Made by a program: the position numbers and the translations under genes. From Komarekiella atlantica HA4396-MV6 (lineage in GTDB: Bacteria; Cyanobacteriota; Cyanobacteriia; Cyanobacteriales; Nostocaceae), in NCBI GenBank assembly GCA_019359395.1, contig JAHHHK010000018.1, positions 1 through 64,000 of the forward strand: a stretch of DNA of 64,000 nucleotides. The letters are read 5' to 3'. A model generated the notes under the pieces. The model searched no databases, was not told the DNA's origin, and saw only the letters and a list, made by a program, of their open reading frames with translations. Positions 9,471-18,512 of the stretch are shown here, piece after piece (within the stretch, counting starts at the first letter, position 1; each line of letters opens with the position of its first letter).

Positions 9471-10193
9471 ATGACACACCTTATTCGCTGGAAATCTGGA
9501 ACCGCTGCACTCATGACAATGGCAATTGCCACAAGTGCTATTACTCCGATGATTGCCTTTGCTCCTGCTAATGCACAATACAATATTGGGCAATCCAGAA
9601 CAGTTACTATTCCTGCTAATGTATCTTTTCCTGTCACCTACGAAAAAGATAAAGTAGTTGTTACTCCTGGGGAAAGTTTATCCCTAACGCTGAAAATAGC
9701 AAATGATATTATTGATAGGAACAGAAATGTATTGATTCCCGCTGGAACTGAAGTTGTAGGACGGTTAGAACCTGTAAACCTGGACAGTTATTCAAGCGAT
9801 AGAGATTACAACCGGGATAGGGATTATAACAACGATAATAGTAGAAAAGGTGTCAGGTTTGTAGCCCAGGAATTAGTCTTTTCTTCTGGTCAACGTCAGC
9901 AGATTAATGCAACTTCTAGGACATATACTAGAACTGAAAAAATTTCTAGGGGAGCCGATACTGGCAGTATATTAACTGATGCAGCTATTGGTGCTGGTGC
10001 TGCTAGCGTCATTTCATTAATTACAGGCAACCGCAGAATTGAGGTATTAGAACCTATTATTGGTGGTGCTGCGGGTGCAGCAGCAAGTGTACTGTTGCGT
10101 AAAAAAGAAGCAACTGTTTTTGTCCTTAGACCTGAACAAGATTTGAGGCTAACACTCAACTCTAACTTGAACTTAGTACCATACCGTTACTAA
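9471..10193 (+). CDS. Secreted envelope protein, paralogue of the SLH protein's C-terminal domain
   Basis: The 240-residue protein has a signal peptide with cleavage likely near PANAQ (about residue 36). A beta-rich domain follows (TIPANVSFPVTYEKDK, then LIPAGTEVVGRLEP). Next come a low-complexity Asp/Arg/Tyr/Asn insert (about 105-123) and a Gly/Ala-rich segment (about 165-208) that could span or line a membrane. The same order of motifs forms the C-terminal half of the SLH protein at 10532-11773, so the two are paralogues. This one lacks SLH repeats. The IPAG core resembles folds of secretion-channel or TrbI-like proteins, but only weakly. Function unknown; periplasmic or envelope location likely. 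Confidence 0.7.
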   Translation: MTHLIRWKSGTAALMTMAIATSAITPMIAFAPANAQYNIGQSRTVTIPANVSFPVTYEKDKVVVTPGESLSLTLKIANDIIDRNRNVLIPAGTEVVGRLEPVNLDSYSSDRDYNRDRDYNNDNSRKGVRFVAQELVFSSGQRQQINATSRTYTRTEKISRGADTGSILTDAAIGAGAASVISLITGNRRIEVLEPIIGGAAGAAASVLLRKKEATVFVLRPEQDLRLTLNSNLNLVPYRY

Positions 10194-10531
10194 GCTTAAC
10201 TCTTTTTAAGTCGTGAATTTAATTATCCCCGATTAGCGATCGCCACTTCAACTAGAGTGTGCGATCGCTTCATTTTTAAGCAACTAATTTATTAATGTCT
10301 CGTCTTGTTAAATATAAATCAATACCCTTTAAATAAAACAATTAGCGCTACCAATAACCTCTGTAGAGACGTTGCATTGCAACGTCTCTAATTGTCCATT
10401 TAATTAGGATATACAATATTTTAATTTTAAAACTAACTACTGAAAAGCTTAACTTTCTAGGAACTTCATATTTTAATTAATGTCTATTTAATTAACAGAA
10501 GAACAAATAATTGTAGAGAAATAAGAAACTA
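10194..10531. other. Intergenic region with palindromic repeat
   Basis: About 340 bases between the two related secreted-protein genes. It holds two HIP1 octamers and a long palindrome at 10364-10390. The remainder is AT-rich and should contain the promoter of the SLH gene. No open reading frame or RNA gene is seen. Confidence 0.5.
10364..10390. repeat. Nostoc-type palindromic repeat
   Basis: The arms TAGAGACGTTGCA (10364-10376) and TGCAACGTCTCTA (10378-10390) are perfect inverted copies separated by one base. This dyad is a familiar dispersed repeat in Nostocales intergenic DNA. No T run follows, so it is a repeat rather than a standard terminator. Confidence 0.75.
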
Positions 10532-11773
10532 ATGTTTGCTTTAAAAAATTGGCAACCTGGAACATCTGCACTTATAGTTTTGAGCATTACGGCAGGTACT
10601 ATAACTCCCTTGATTACACCTGCACCATCTTTAGCTCAAACTACTTTTTATGATGTTTCATCTAACTATTGGGCAGCACAGTTTATTCAAGAATTATCTG
10701 GGCGAGGTGTAATTGCCGGATTTCCTGATGGTAGCTTCCGCCCAGAACAAGCGGTAACACGCGCTCAATTTGCCGCTATGGTTAACAAAGCTTTCCAAAA
10801 AGCACAGCAAAGACAGGGAATCAACTTTGCTGATGTGCCAAGCAACTATTGGGCATCTAGTGCAATTCAACAAGCTTATACCATCGGTTTCTTGTCCGGT
10901 TATCCTGGCAATCTCTTCAGACCTAACGAGGCTATTCCCCGTCAGCAGGTCTTGGTTTCCCTCGCTAACGGTTTAGGATATACTCCTAGCGGTGACACTG
11001 CAAGCACTCTGCAATATTTCAACGATGCCTCTAGTATCGTTGACTATGCCCGTCGCCCCATCGCTGCGGCGACTGAGAAGCAAATTGTGGTGAACTATCC
11101 TAATGTGAAGTTTTTGAATCCAACTACAAGCGCCACGCGAGCACAGGTAGCTGCTTTTATCTACCAAGCGTTGGTCAGTTCTAATCAAGCCTCAGCAATT
11201 AACTCGCCTTATATCGTGGCTACTCAGCCTACGACCCCAACCCCTGTAGCTGTTAGCATTCCTCAAGGAACTGCTATTCCTGTGAAGTATGATCAGGCTG
11301 AAAAAATCCTTGTCACTAAAGATGAAACAGCACCTTTGACACTTACGGTAAACCAAAATGTAGTTACTCAAGAAGGAAGTGTAATAATTCCTGCTGGTAG
11401 CCAAGTGATTGGTCAACTTAAACCAGTTCAAGGCGGTTCTCAATTCGTTGCAGAGAAACTAGTGTTGCCTACAGGTCAAGAGTATCAAATTAACGCTACT
11501 TCGGAAGTGATTACCAAAACTGAAACTGTCAATAAGGGTACTAGTGCTGGTGCAATTCTCAAGAATACTGTATTGGGTGCAGGAGCAGCAGCAGCGGTAT
11601 CTGCTGTTACAGGCGATCGCGCGATCGCCACAGAAGAAGTTTTGGGTGGCGCTGGTATAGGTGCGTTAATTGGCCTGTTCTTTGGTAAAAATAGTGTTGA
11701 TTTAATCGCAATTGACCCAGATACCGATCTACAAATGACGATCAATCAAAATTTACTGGTTTCAGCCAGATAG
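10532..11773 (+). CDS. SLH-domain secreted protein
   Basis: The 413-residue protein has a signal peptide (to about APSLAQ, residue 36). Three S-layer homology repeats follow at about 38-80, 98-140 and 160-215, for example FYDVSSNYWA...FPDGSFRP...TRAQFAAM. SLH repeats bind cell-wall polymers, and in cyanobacteria they tie outer-membrane or envelope proteins to peptidoglycan. A Pro/Thr linker leads to a domain (about 238-413) with IPQGTAIPVKYD, IPAGSQVIGQLKP and a Gly/Ala-rich stretch. That domain is paralogous to the gene just upstream, which suggests tandem duplication followed by gain or loss of the SLH part. The third SLH repeat is divergent. Exact role unknown. Confidence 0.8.
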   Translation: MFALKNWQPGTSALIVLSITAGTITPLITPAPSLAQTTFYDVSSNYWAAQFIQELSGRGVIAGFPDGSFRPEQAVTRAQFAAMVNKAFQKAQQRQGINFADVPSNYWASSAIQQAYTIGFLSGYPGNLFRPNEAIPRQQVLVSLANGLGYTPSGDTASTLQYFNDASSIVDYARRPIAAATEKQIVVNYPNVKFLNPTTSATRAQVAAFIYQALVSSNQASAINSPYIVATQPTTPTPVAVSIPQGTAIPVKYDQAEKILVTKDETAPLTLTVNQNVVTQEGSVIIPAGSQVIGQLKPVQGGSQFVAEKLVLPTGQEYQINATSEVITKTETVNKGTSAGAILKNTVLGAGAAAAVSAVTGDRAIATEEVLGGAGIGALIGLFFGKNSVDLIAIDPDTDLQMTINQNLLVSAR

Positions 11774-11814
11774 TTAAGAGTCATTAATATTTACAAATGA
11801 CAAAGGACTAATGA

Positions 11815-13164
11815 CTAACTTTTAACTTCTGGCAACCAAATAATAAATGTAGTTCCTGGTGTATCGGGTGAAGTGATTGCTGAGTCGAGCGCAGGGCTGA
11901 AAATTTCAATTTCGCCCTGCATTTGCTCTATTAATTGTTTGGCGATCGCTAACCCTAAACCCGTGCCAGGAATTTCTGTTTGCGCTTGTACACCACGGTA
12001 ATGGCGTTCTCCAAGATGCTCTAAATCTTCGGGTGGAATGCCAGGGCCGTTATCACTAATGACAATTCCTTGGAAGTTAGCTTTTTTTTGCCCCGCTTGA
12101 ATCAAAATTTTACCACCAGCGGGAGTGTATTTCAAGGCATTATCAATGATATTGCTTAATACTTCTTGTAAGGCTTTGACATTGGCGCGTACTAGTGGCA
12201 TCTGCTTAATTTCAGCTATTAGTTTGAGATTTCGCTCCTGCGCTATTGCTTTGGCTGATACTAATAATGGTTTTAATATATCTGCTAACAAGCAATCAGT
12301 TTCTTTGTCTCCCGTTCCTGGTAATAATAGCGCTGGTTTAGCATCTTTTTGGACAGTTGCTTCTACCAATACTTCATGTTCAGGGAGCGAGAGCGGTGCT
12401 AAATCTGCCTCTGTCAAGTCAATTACTTTATCGAATTGTTGCAGCAATTCTTCGAGGCGATCGCTCTCCCGCACTATACTATTTGCTACATCACGATTAG
12501 CATCCGCTGGTCGTAGTCGCTTTAATAGTAGTTTGCTAAAAGTCCGCAACGCTGTTAATGGGTTACGAAACTGGTGCAATAAGTTATCTAGCAAATCTCG
12601 CTGTTTTTCTTGGAAAATTTGTTGTTCATGTAATTGCTGTTGCAACCATGCTCGTCGCTGATCTAAAATGCAGGCGATCGCCAATGTTTGGGCTATCCGT
12701 TGAATTTCACTTTGCTCGTGTTCATTCCATACGCGGTCTTCTCTACCTGTCACCAGTAATCCCATCATCACACCCTCATAGATTAGAGGTAAGACAATTT
12801 GCTTACCACCAAGCAAGTATTCCTCTCTTAAATGAGGTTGAGAAGTATCCGGTGTCTCATACTCCCTTGATGAGATGGGATCTGACCCCGTTAACAACAG
12901 CCTTCCTTGATGATTAGGTAATACTAATATATTTCCTACTTTCAATTGCTTGCGTAGTACTGACTCAGCAGTATCCTCTCCTTGCCGTAACACTGCTGTC
13001 TCCGGGTAAACCATTACAGGAACTAGTTTCGCCTCAGATGAACTCGACTCTACCAATTCTTGTGTTAAATACACAACACTCAAAGATGCTCCTAACCCTT
13101 GGGTGAGCAGTGATATTTGCTCTCGGCACAAAGCAAGAAAATCAGAACTGGCAGACATTAACAT
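11815..13164 (-). CDS. GAF-domain sensor histidine kinase
   Basis: The 449 residues contain an N-terminal GAF-like sensor (about 1-170) with no membrane segment. A dimerisation/phosphoacceptor helix follows with the H-box LLHQFRNPLTALRTF. The ATPase domain shows N box NIIDNALKYTP, G1 ISDNGPGIPPEDL and G2 GTGLGLAIAKQL. It should autophosphorylate on the His of HQFRNP and pass phosphate to a response regulator not found in this window. The protein is probably cytoplasmic. A start at the third codon (13158) is equally possible. It converges on the SLH gene. Confidence 0.88.
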   Translation of the reverse strand: MLMSASSDFLALCREQISLLTQGLGASLSVVYLTQELVESSSSEAKLVPVMVYPETAVLRQGEDTAESVLRKQLKVGNILVLPNHQGRLLLTGSDPISSREYETPDTSQPHLREEYLLGGKQIVLPLIYEGVMMGLLVTGREDRVWNEHEQSEIQRIAQTLAIACILDQRRAWLQQQLHEQQIFQEKQRDLLDNLLHQFRNPLTALRTFSKLLLKRLRPADANRDVANSIVRESDRLEELLQQFDKVIDLTEADLAPLSLPEHEVLVEATVQKDAKPALLLPGTGDKETDCLLADILKPLLVSAKAIAQERNLKLIAEIKQMPLVRANVKALQEVLSNIIDNALKYTPAGGKILIQAGQKKANFQGIVISDNGPGIPPEDLEHLGERHYRGVQAQTEIPGTGLGLAIAKQLIEQMQGEIEIFSPALDSAITSPDTPGTTFIIWLPEVKS

Positions 13165-13447
13165 TTTTTAGCATTTGCTCAGAATTACAGACTTTGAGGG
13201 ATGATAAAAAAGAGCACTTAATTTTCCCTCATTCATTTAATAAAGCTTAACTGAATCTTTTTAGTGATGCTTTGTACCAGGGGATTATATCCTTAGCTAC
13301 TTTTAATTTATATATCTTCAAAAGATATTATTTTTTCTTGTATCAAAAGGTTAATTGCTATTGATATTTTGAACTAGAACTTATATAATGACGACGGATT
13401 TTGTAGCTATCACTACAATCTGTAGCTTGAAAGAGGAGGACAATAGG

Positions 13448-13765
13448 TTGGCAAGGAGACGTAAAAGGAAAAGTCGTCGTCGCCAAGAAGGACGACGAAT
13501 TCTGGAACATGTGCCTCAATATAGCATCGAAAGCGGCGAAGAGAAACCTGTGACAGCAGCGAGAAAATTCATTCAAGCTGAAGGTATTTTGCCACCGGCG
13601 TTGCTACTCGTAAAGCGAAACGAACACACCACAGACCGTTATTTCTGGGCAGAAAAGGGACTGTTTGGTGCTCAATACGTAGAGGAAAACCATTTCTTGT
13701 TTCCTAGCCTGAGGGTGTTAGAACCTTCATCTAGTCAAGAACCCCTTGCTTTGGCTAGTAGGTGA
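13448..13765 (+). CDS. DUF3155 family protein
   Basis: The product begins MARRRKRKSRRRQEGRR from a TTG start at 13448. AGGAGG lies at 13434-13439, eight bases before it, which is the best Shine-Dalgarno in the area. An in-frame ATG further upstream at 13388 would add 20 residues that do not look conserved. The 105-residue protein then has EHVPQYSIESGEEKPVTA and the conserved RYFWAEKGLFGAQYVEENHF block. DUF3155 is a cyanobacterial family of unknown function. The very basic N-terminus suggests contact with nucleic acid (inference). Confidence 0.8.
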   Translation: MARRRKRKSRRRQEGRRILEHVPQYSIESGEEKPVTAARKFIQAEGILPPALLLVKRNEHTTDRYFWAEKGLFGAQYVEENHFLFPSLRVLEPSSSQEPLALASR

Positions 13766-14190
13766 ACCATAAATGGTCATCTGACAAATTATAGTGTGGC
13801 TTCTGACAATCATTTAACTGGCAAACTTGCTCAGTTTATGCAAAAATTTCTTTTTTTTTAGTTTGTAACTGAATTTGCCAGTGAGGCTAGTCCAGGTATT
13901 TGGAAAATCAACTCGTCTTCAACCACACTAGGTTAATTGCATGAATTGATTATTACTAGTCAGATGATACAGAAGGGAGTGAGAATATCAAGCGCTAGTG
14001 AAGTTGCGTTTGCATCCAGGTAGATTGTTAAATACGCTCTTTCAATATTAAATTTTCCTCACAACTCGCGTTGTGGGGAAAATTGATAAAGAAAGCACTA
14101 GTTATTTACTTCTCCCTACTGTCCATTTCTCAAGGAGTAAGTCAGAAGTCTGCATATCAGAAGATAGAGGATAGTGAATAAAACCTGCAA
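13766..14190. other. Intergenic region between convergent genes
   Basis: About 425 bases between DUF3155 (plus) and the CCB-like gene (minus). The only clear structure is the long hairpin at 14051-14084. Poly-T near 13850 follows no strong stem. No open frame with family character and no RNA gene are seen. Confidence 0.5.
14051..14084. terminator. Hairpin, probable bidirectional terminator
   Basis: A 15-bp stem, AATTTTCCTCACAAC at 14051-14065 and GTTGTGGGGAAAATT at 14070-14084, has a TCGC loop and one G-T wobble. The A/T ends of the stem supply U-rich tails in both directions. It lies between convergent genes, which fits a shared terminator. Confidence 0.6.
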
Positions 14191-14721
14191 TTATTCACCA
14201 GCCTTTAACTGTAGGTTCCTCTGCAATTCAATGAGTTCATCTCGATGGGCAACTACAGTTATCTTACTTGGGGAGGGTTGTTCACTCTGGGTTGCTTCTA
14301 CCTTGAGAGAAACCTTCTCAAGTCTTCCAGCTTTTTTCCAATAAAATATACCACTCAAAGGCGACAGTAGTACCATAGCCAGAGAAAGCTTACTGAGACC
14401 TGGAAAAAGTAGCGACAGAACTAGTGATAAGCAAACAAAGCCAGTAGATGCCAGCACAGTCAAAAATATAGCTAAGAACCAGCTGGGTCTAACAAACCCT
14501 TCAAAAGTCACTTGGTTTTGTTCTCGGTCTACCGCTGCCACTCGGTAAGACCGCAAGCGAAAATACTCCTTTAATTGAGACATTAAAGTAGCTTCATCTT
14601 GCTGAGATACCAGTTGCACTGTTTGTGTACGATCTTTGGTCGAAGCACGAATAAAGAAAAACAGTCCAACCGATAACAACAAGGTTAGCAGCAACGTAGA
14701 TGGCAGAATAGCAGTATCCAT
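14191..14721 (-). CDS. CCB2/CCB4-like cofactor assembly of complex C protein
   Basis: The 176-residue membrane protein has an N-terminal membrane segment (about 5-25), a soluble part, then two close membrane spans (about 80-125) around FVRPSWFLAIFLTV and LSPLSGIFYWKKAG. The C-terminal soluble domain has HRDELIELQRNL. The pattern matches the CCB2/CCB4 family, which helps attach heme c(i)' to cytochrome b6 of the b6f complex in chloroplasts and cyanobacteria. A PadR regulator gene lies immediately upstream on the same strand, so co-transcription is possible. Confidence 0.72.
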   Translation of the reverse strand: MDTAILPSTLLLTLLLSVGLFFFIRASTKDRTQTVQLVSQQDEATLMSQLKEYFRLRSYRVAAVDREQNQVTFEGFVRPSWFLAIFLTVLASTGFVCLSLVLSLLFPGLSKLSLAMVLLSPLSGIFYWKKAGRLEKVSLKVEATQSEQPSPSKITVVAHRDELIELQRNLQLKAGE

Positions 14722-14774
14722 AACTATTTGTTACTGTGCGACTGGAGGAGACTTATTCATTATCAATATATTCC

Positions 14775-15122
14775 TTAATTTGTCCTTCCGTTTATGTAAT
14801 CTTGCCAAAGAAAAGCCAAATCTTGTGCTTGAACTTGCCATTCGGGAGAAACTTGGTACATCCGCCTAGGGCGTCCTCGCCCTTCGAGTTTCTTCCAATA
14901 TCCGGTAATTGCCCTTTGGTCTTCAAGAAATTTGATCGCACTGTAAAGCACGGTGTCCGAAAGTCTATATGTGGAATATTCAGTTTCTAGTCGCTGGATC
15001 AACTCGGTTCCGTAGGATTCACCTTGTAGCAAAACATACAGTATGTAACAAACTGCTAGTTCCTGACAGAGGTAAGTTGGCGGAGGATTCTCAAAGAATT
15101 GATATATATCCTCAAGTTTCAT
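14775..15122 (-). CDS. PadR family transcriptional regulator
   Basis: The 115-residue protein is a winged-helix regulator of PadR type: YILYVLLQGESYGTELIQRL, then TVLYSAIKFLEDQRAI and GRGRPRRMYQVSPEW. The glycine-rich wing segment and the short C-terminal helix match small PadR proteins. It probably binds DNA as a dimer. The target is unknown. The CCB-like gene follows with 53 bases between them. Pex, the clock-period regulator of Synechococcus, is also PadR-like, but I cannot assign this protein to it. Confidence 0.8.
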   Translation of the reverse strand: MKLEDIYQFFENPPPTYLCQELAVCYILYVLLQGESYGTELIQRLETEYSTYRLSDTVLYSAIKFLEDQRAITGYWKKLEGRGRPRRMYQVSPEWQVQAQDLAFLWQDYINGRTN

Positions 15123-15836
15123 GGTTAGTGAATGGCTAAAAAAAATGCCTTAGGGTAAGGTCTACAAGGATTGTAGTCAGTATATAGTTTTACTACAAAA
15201 TGAGTAAGTATATAATGCTACTTGGGCCAGATTTTCAAAATGTAAACAACACAATGATTACCCACACCTCTGTAAAGTTGTGGTAAAAATTTGCGAGTTT
15301 TAGAGGTATAATACATTACACCTCTACCCAAGCTCGATCCGGTGTTGTGAGGAGCGATTTAGACAATGGCGAAGCCAGAGTCTTAGTGTTAAGCGATGCC
15401 GAGCGGGTTAGAACTGCTTAAGCATAAGATGCTATCGAAGAAATTTTACAGGTAAAATGCCGTTTTGTCTGTAAAACTTAATAAACACTTTGTTTGACAG
15501 TGATTTTCCCAATGTATATTCTAAAAGATTAAGCTAAACGAGATGTCTTAGTTATAACCATTCTGCTAGTGAACACACCCAAGTGAGCATTCAGTACTGA
15601 AGGAAATAGTGCTGAGTTACTGAAATTCAGTTAGCACTTATCTACGAAACGCATAGTGTTCCGTTGACGCAGCCTCAAAGCAGAGAAGCAAAGGCGTTGG
15701 CAAAGCCATCGCTATGCAGGTTTTACTGCCCAACCATTCTTTAGTACCTCTAACTTTCTGGACTTGAGATCCTATTGTTTCATCTGGTAAGTGTGATAGT
15801 AAACTTATCAAGCGCCTAGTATCTTGGTGATCAGTT
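15123..15836. other. Long intergenic region with repeat remnants
   Basis: About 710 bases between the divergently read PadR and DUF3611 genes. It contains AT-rich promoter-like DNA near both ends and, at 15664-15689, a copy of the dispersed repeat with core AGCCTCAAAGCAGAG. A GC-richer patch at 15340-15430 shows no tRNA cloverleaf and no sustained open frame. I see no gene here. Confidence 0.45.
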
Positions 15837-16415
15837 ATGTCACAAATCCCCGACGCTCCATCGTCTTCCTCTACTCTCCGAGCAATTGCCCAAACTTTTC
15901 GCCTTATAGGTTGGATTAGCTTTTGGATTCAGTTAGTACTAGGCGTTGTTTCTGGCATCATTGTGCTGCTGTTTGCCATCTTTAGCCAAAGATCTGGCAG
16001 TCCTAGTAATAACCCTGGAACTGGTTTTGGTGTCTTCTTAGCAGTTTGTGGACTGATTGTTTTGGGTGGAGGTATTTATTTGGCTTACCGCTACACTAGA
16101 ATCGGTAGGCAACTGCAATCCTCCAATCCCAGTAACCGACCTCGTAAAAGCGAGACTGTGCAAGTCTTACGCTTAGGATTGTGGGTGAACTTGGCAGGAA
16201 CATTAGTAACTCTTTTAGGGGCGCAAGCGATCGTTGGTACGCTGGTCGCAAGGTCTATATCTCCTCAAGCCATAACTACCCAATTTTTTGACCCCACCCG
16301 AATAATTAGTGGTCTAGATATGCTTGTGGTACAGGCTAATACTAATACTGTCTCAGCGCATTTTGCAGGTCTTGTAGGTTCACTTTGGCTACTTAATCGC
16401 ATCAACCGACCTTAG
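15837..16415 (+). CDS. DUF3611 family membrane protein
   Basis: The 192-residue protein has four predicted membrane segments: about 25-48, 64-85, 115-140 and 170-188. Motifs include FRLIGWISFWIQLVLGVVSG, a YRYTRIGRQL loop, LGLWVNLAGTLVTLLGAQA and a GLDMLVVQANTNT segment before the last span. This is the DUF3611 pattern, a family shared by cyanobacteria and plastids with no known function. It probably sits in the thylakoid or plasma membrane. It stands alone on the plus strand. Confidence 0.8.
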   Translation: MSQIPDAPSSSSTLRAIAQTFRLIGWISFWIQLVLGVVSGIIVLLFAIFSQRSGSPSNNPGTGFGVFLAVCGLIVLGGGIYLAYRYTRIGRQLQSSNPSNRPRKSETVQVLRLGLWVNLAGTLVTLLGAQAIVGTLVARSISPQAITTQFFDPTRIISGLDMLVVQANTNTVSAHFAGLVGSLWLLNRINRP

Positions 16416-16611
16416 CATTAGGGACGAGTGGGAAAGTAAGAGAGATTTTTATTTGTTCTCGATAAATCAAAAAGGTTTATCCTAACTTTTCCGAAACAAT
16501 CAATCCTAAGTGTGAAGACTACTATCATAGTTCCTGAAGAAACATCTTTTTAATGGGTGATGCCACGTTTGGCACAGGGACGAGATTAACCTTTATTGGA
16601 AGTCTTATACC

Positions 16612-16911
16612 GTGAAAAATCAAGAAGCATGGAAATTTGTTATACAGGTTTTCTTTAGTACCATTGTGCTTGGGCTGTGTGTTTTCCAAATTGGCTCAGC
16701 ACGGGACAAGGAGAATCTTGCACTTTACTGGGGTGGGTTATCAAGTGTACTTGCATACTGGTTGCCTTCACCTGCTGGACAACTTAGAGATGATAAGGAA
16801 CAAATGACTGTAAATCAAAAAACCTTTGCAGCTGTTAATGACGGTAATGGGAAAGGTCAGGGTCTTGCTCAAGTTACTAATACGACAGTTACCACAGAAC
16901 CTCAAAACTGA
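16612..16911 (+). CDS. Small membrane protein of unknown function
   Basis: A GTG at 16612 starts a 99-residue product. It has one membrane segment (about 9-27), a short charged loop (ARDKEN), a second hydrophobic stretch (LALYWGGLSSVLAYWLPSP) and a polar Asn/Thr-rich tail. The short-loop layout recalls the small proteins at 5812 and 31763, which sit beside STAND NTPases, but direct alignment is weak and no NTPase gene is adjacent here. A short hairpin TGCCA/TGGCA lies about 40 bases upstream. Function unknown. Confidence 0.55.
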   Translation: MKNQEAWKFVIQVFFSTIVLGLCVFQIGSARDKENLALYWGGLSSVLAYWLPSPAGQLRDDKEQMTVNQKTFAAVNDGNGKGQGLAQVTNTTVTTEPQN

Positions 16912-17091
16912 TTGATTTGGCAAATTATCTATTTTTGTAGCCTTGGTAATAATGCTAGGGCTAAATTTTTTTAGTAAACCAAGACTGATTGTTCTAACAA
17001 ATTTTGTTTTTCTAGTCACAGGAAGGCAAAATTACTATATGCTGCTGATGTGTTCACAGGAAGATACTAGGCGAAAGACTGAGAAAAATCT

Positions 17092-18372
17092 GTGCTGGAT
17101 ATTAAGCAAATACGGGAAAATCCACAATTAATTCAGGAACGGTTGGATAGTCGCAGTGGTAAATATGACATTCAGCCGATATTACAGCTAGATCGGCAAC
17201 AACGGGAACTGGAAGTGACGCGTAGCCAGATCCAAGCTCGTAGCAACGAAATCGGTAAAATAGTCGGACAAAAGATCAAATCTGGTATCGATTCTCAAGA
17301 CCCAGAAATTCAGACTCTTCGGGATGAAGGCAATTCCATCAGAACTCAATTGAGTGAACTGGAACCGCAGGAAAAAGACCTCAAAGCTGAAATTGCACAA
17401 CTTCTGCTGGCACTTCCTAACTTACCAAGCGACTCCACACCCATTGGTAAGAGTGAGGAAGAGAATGTAGAAGTGCGTCGTTGGGGTGATGAGTACATTC
17501 CCCAAAACCAGAATATTCTCCCACACTGGGAAATTGGCGAAAAGCTGGGTATTCTCAATGTTGAGCGGGCTGTAAAAGTTGCTCAAAGTCGCTTTATAAC
17601 CCTGATAGGTGCTGGTGCAGCGCTGGAGAGGACATTAATTCAATTTATGCTCTCTGTCCAGACTCAAGCTGGGTATGTAGAAGTCAGTCCGCCGTTGTTA
17701 GTTAATACTGCGTCTTTGACGGCGACTGGTCAGTTACCCAAGTTCGCTGAGGAAAGTTTTAAATGTGCTGACGATGACTTATGGTTGATTCCCACAGCAG
17801 AAGTGCCCGTTACCAATCTTTACCGGGGTGAAATTCTCGCCGCTGAAAACTTGCCGATTTACCACTGTGCTTATACCCCCTGTTTTCGTCGCGAAGCTGG
17901 GAGTTATGGGCGCGATATGCGGGGATTAATCCGCCTGCATCAATTTAATAAAGTGGAATTGGTAAAATTTGTCCATCCCAGCACTTCCTTTGATGAATTA
18001 GAAAGATTGGTGGGGAATGCAGAAGCGATTTTACAGGCGTTGCAACTGCCTTATCGAGTAGTAAGTTTATGCAGTGGGGATTTAGGATTTTCCTCAACCA
18101 AAACCTATGATTTAGAAGTTTGGCTGCCTTCTTCTGGTAAATACCGCGAGATTTCTAGTTGTTCTAATACTGTAGACTTCCAAGCGCGACGGGCTGATAT
18201 TCGCTTCAAAGAGGCGGGGAAAAAAGGTACACAGTTTGTACATACCCTTAACGGTTCTGGTTTAGCGGTGGGACGGACAATGGCAGCAATTCTGGAGAAT
18301 TATCAGCAACCAGATGGGACGGTGCTGATACCAGAAGCGTTGCAACCTTACTTAGGACGTGAGGTATTGTAA
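17092..18372 (+). CDS. serS: Seryl-tRNA synthetase
   Basis: This enzyme charges tRNA-Ser with serine, and also charges tRNA-Sec where present. The 426 residues have the N-terminal antiparallel coiled-coil arm (about 30-110) that grips the tRNA. The class II core follows, with motif 2 in [20 protein letters not shown] and motif 3 in [19 protein letters not shown]. The start is GTG, and the family's usual beginning [11 protein letters not shown] supports it. Length is normal. Confidence 0.97.
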   Translation: MLDIKQIRENPQLIQERLDSRSGKYDIQPILQLDRQQRELEVTRSQIQARSNEIGKIVGQKIKSGIDSQDPEIQTLRDEGNSIRTQLSELEPQEKDLKAEIAQLLLALPNLPSDSTPIGKSEEENVEVRRWGDEYIPQNQNILPHWEIGEKLGILNVERAVKVAQSRFITLIGAGAALERTLIQFMLSVQTQAGYVEVSPPLLVNTASLTATGQLPKFAEESFKCADDDLWLIPTAEVPVTNLYRGEILAAENLPIYHCAYTPCFRREAGSYGRDMRGLIRLHQFNKVELVKFVHPSTSFDELERLVGNAEAILQALQLPYRVVSLCSGDLGFSSTKTYDLEVWLPSSGKYREISSCSNTVDFQARRADIRFKEAGKKGTQFVHTLNGSGLAVGRTMAAILENYQQPDGTVLIPEALQPYLGREVL

Positions 18373-18512
18373 TTCAGTTGTTTGTCATTTGTCTTTACCA
18401 ATGACTAATGACCACTAGACGACGGAAATATCCCATTGAGAGAAGTCCTATCTTGTGACACATCTTAAAATGGAGATAAGTATATAGCTTAATATCTTCA
18501 CTAATTTGCTCT

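Noticed and set aside
12125-12917. Long plus-strand frames opposite the histidine kinase
   Set aside because: They are shadows of the kinase gene; the kinase motifs on the minus strand are complete.
16943-17131. 62-codon plus-strand frame before serS
   Set aside because: It runs into the serS start in another frame and has no recognisable features.
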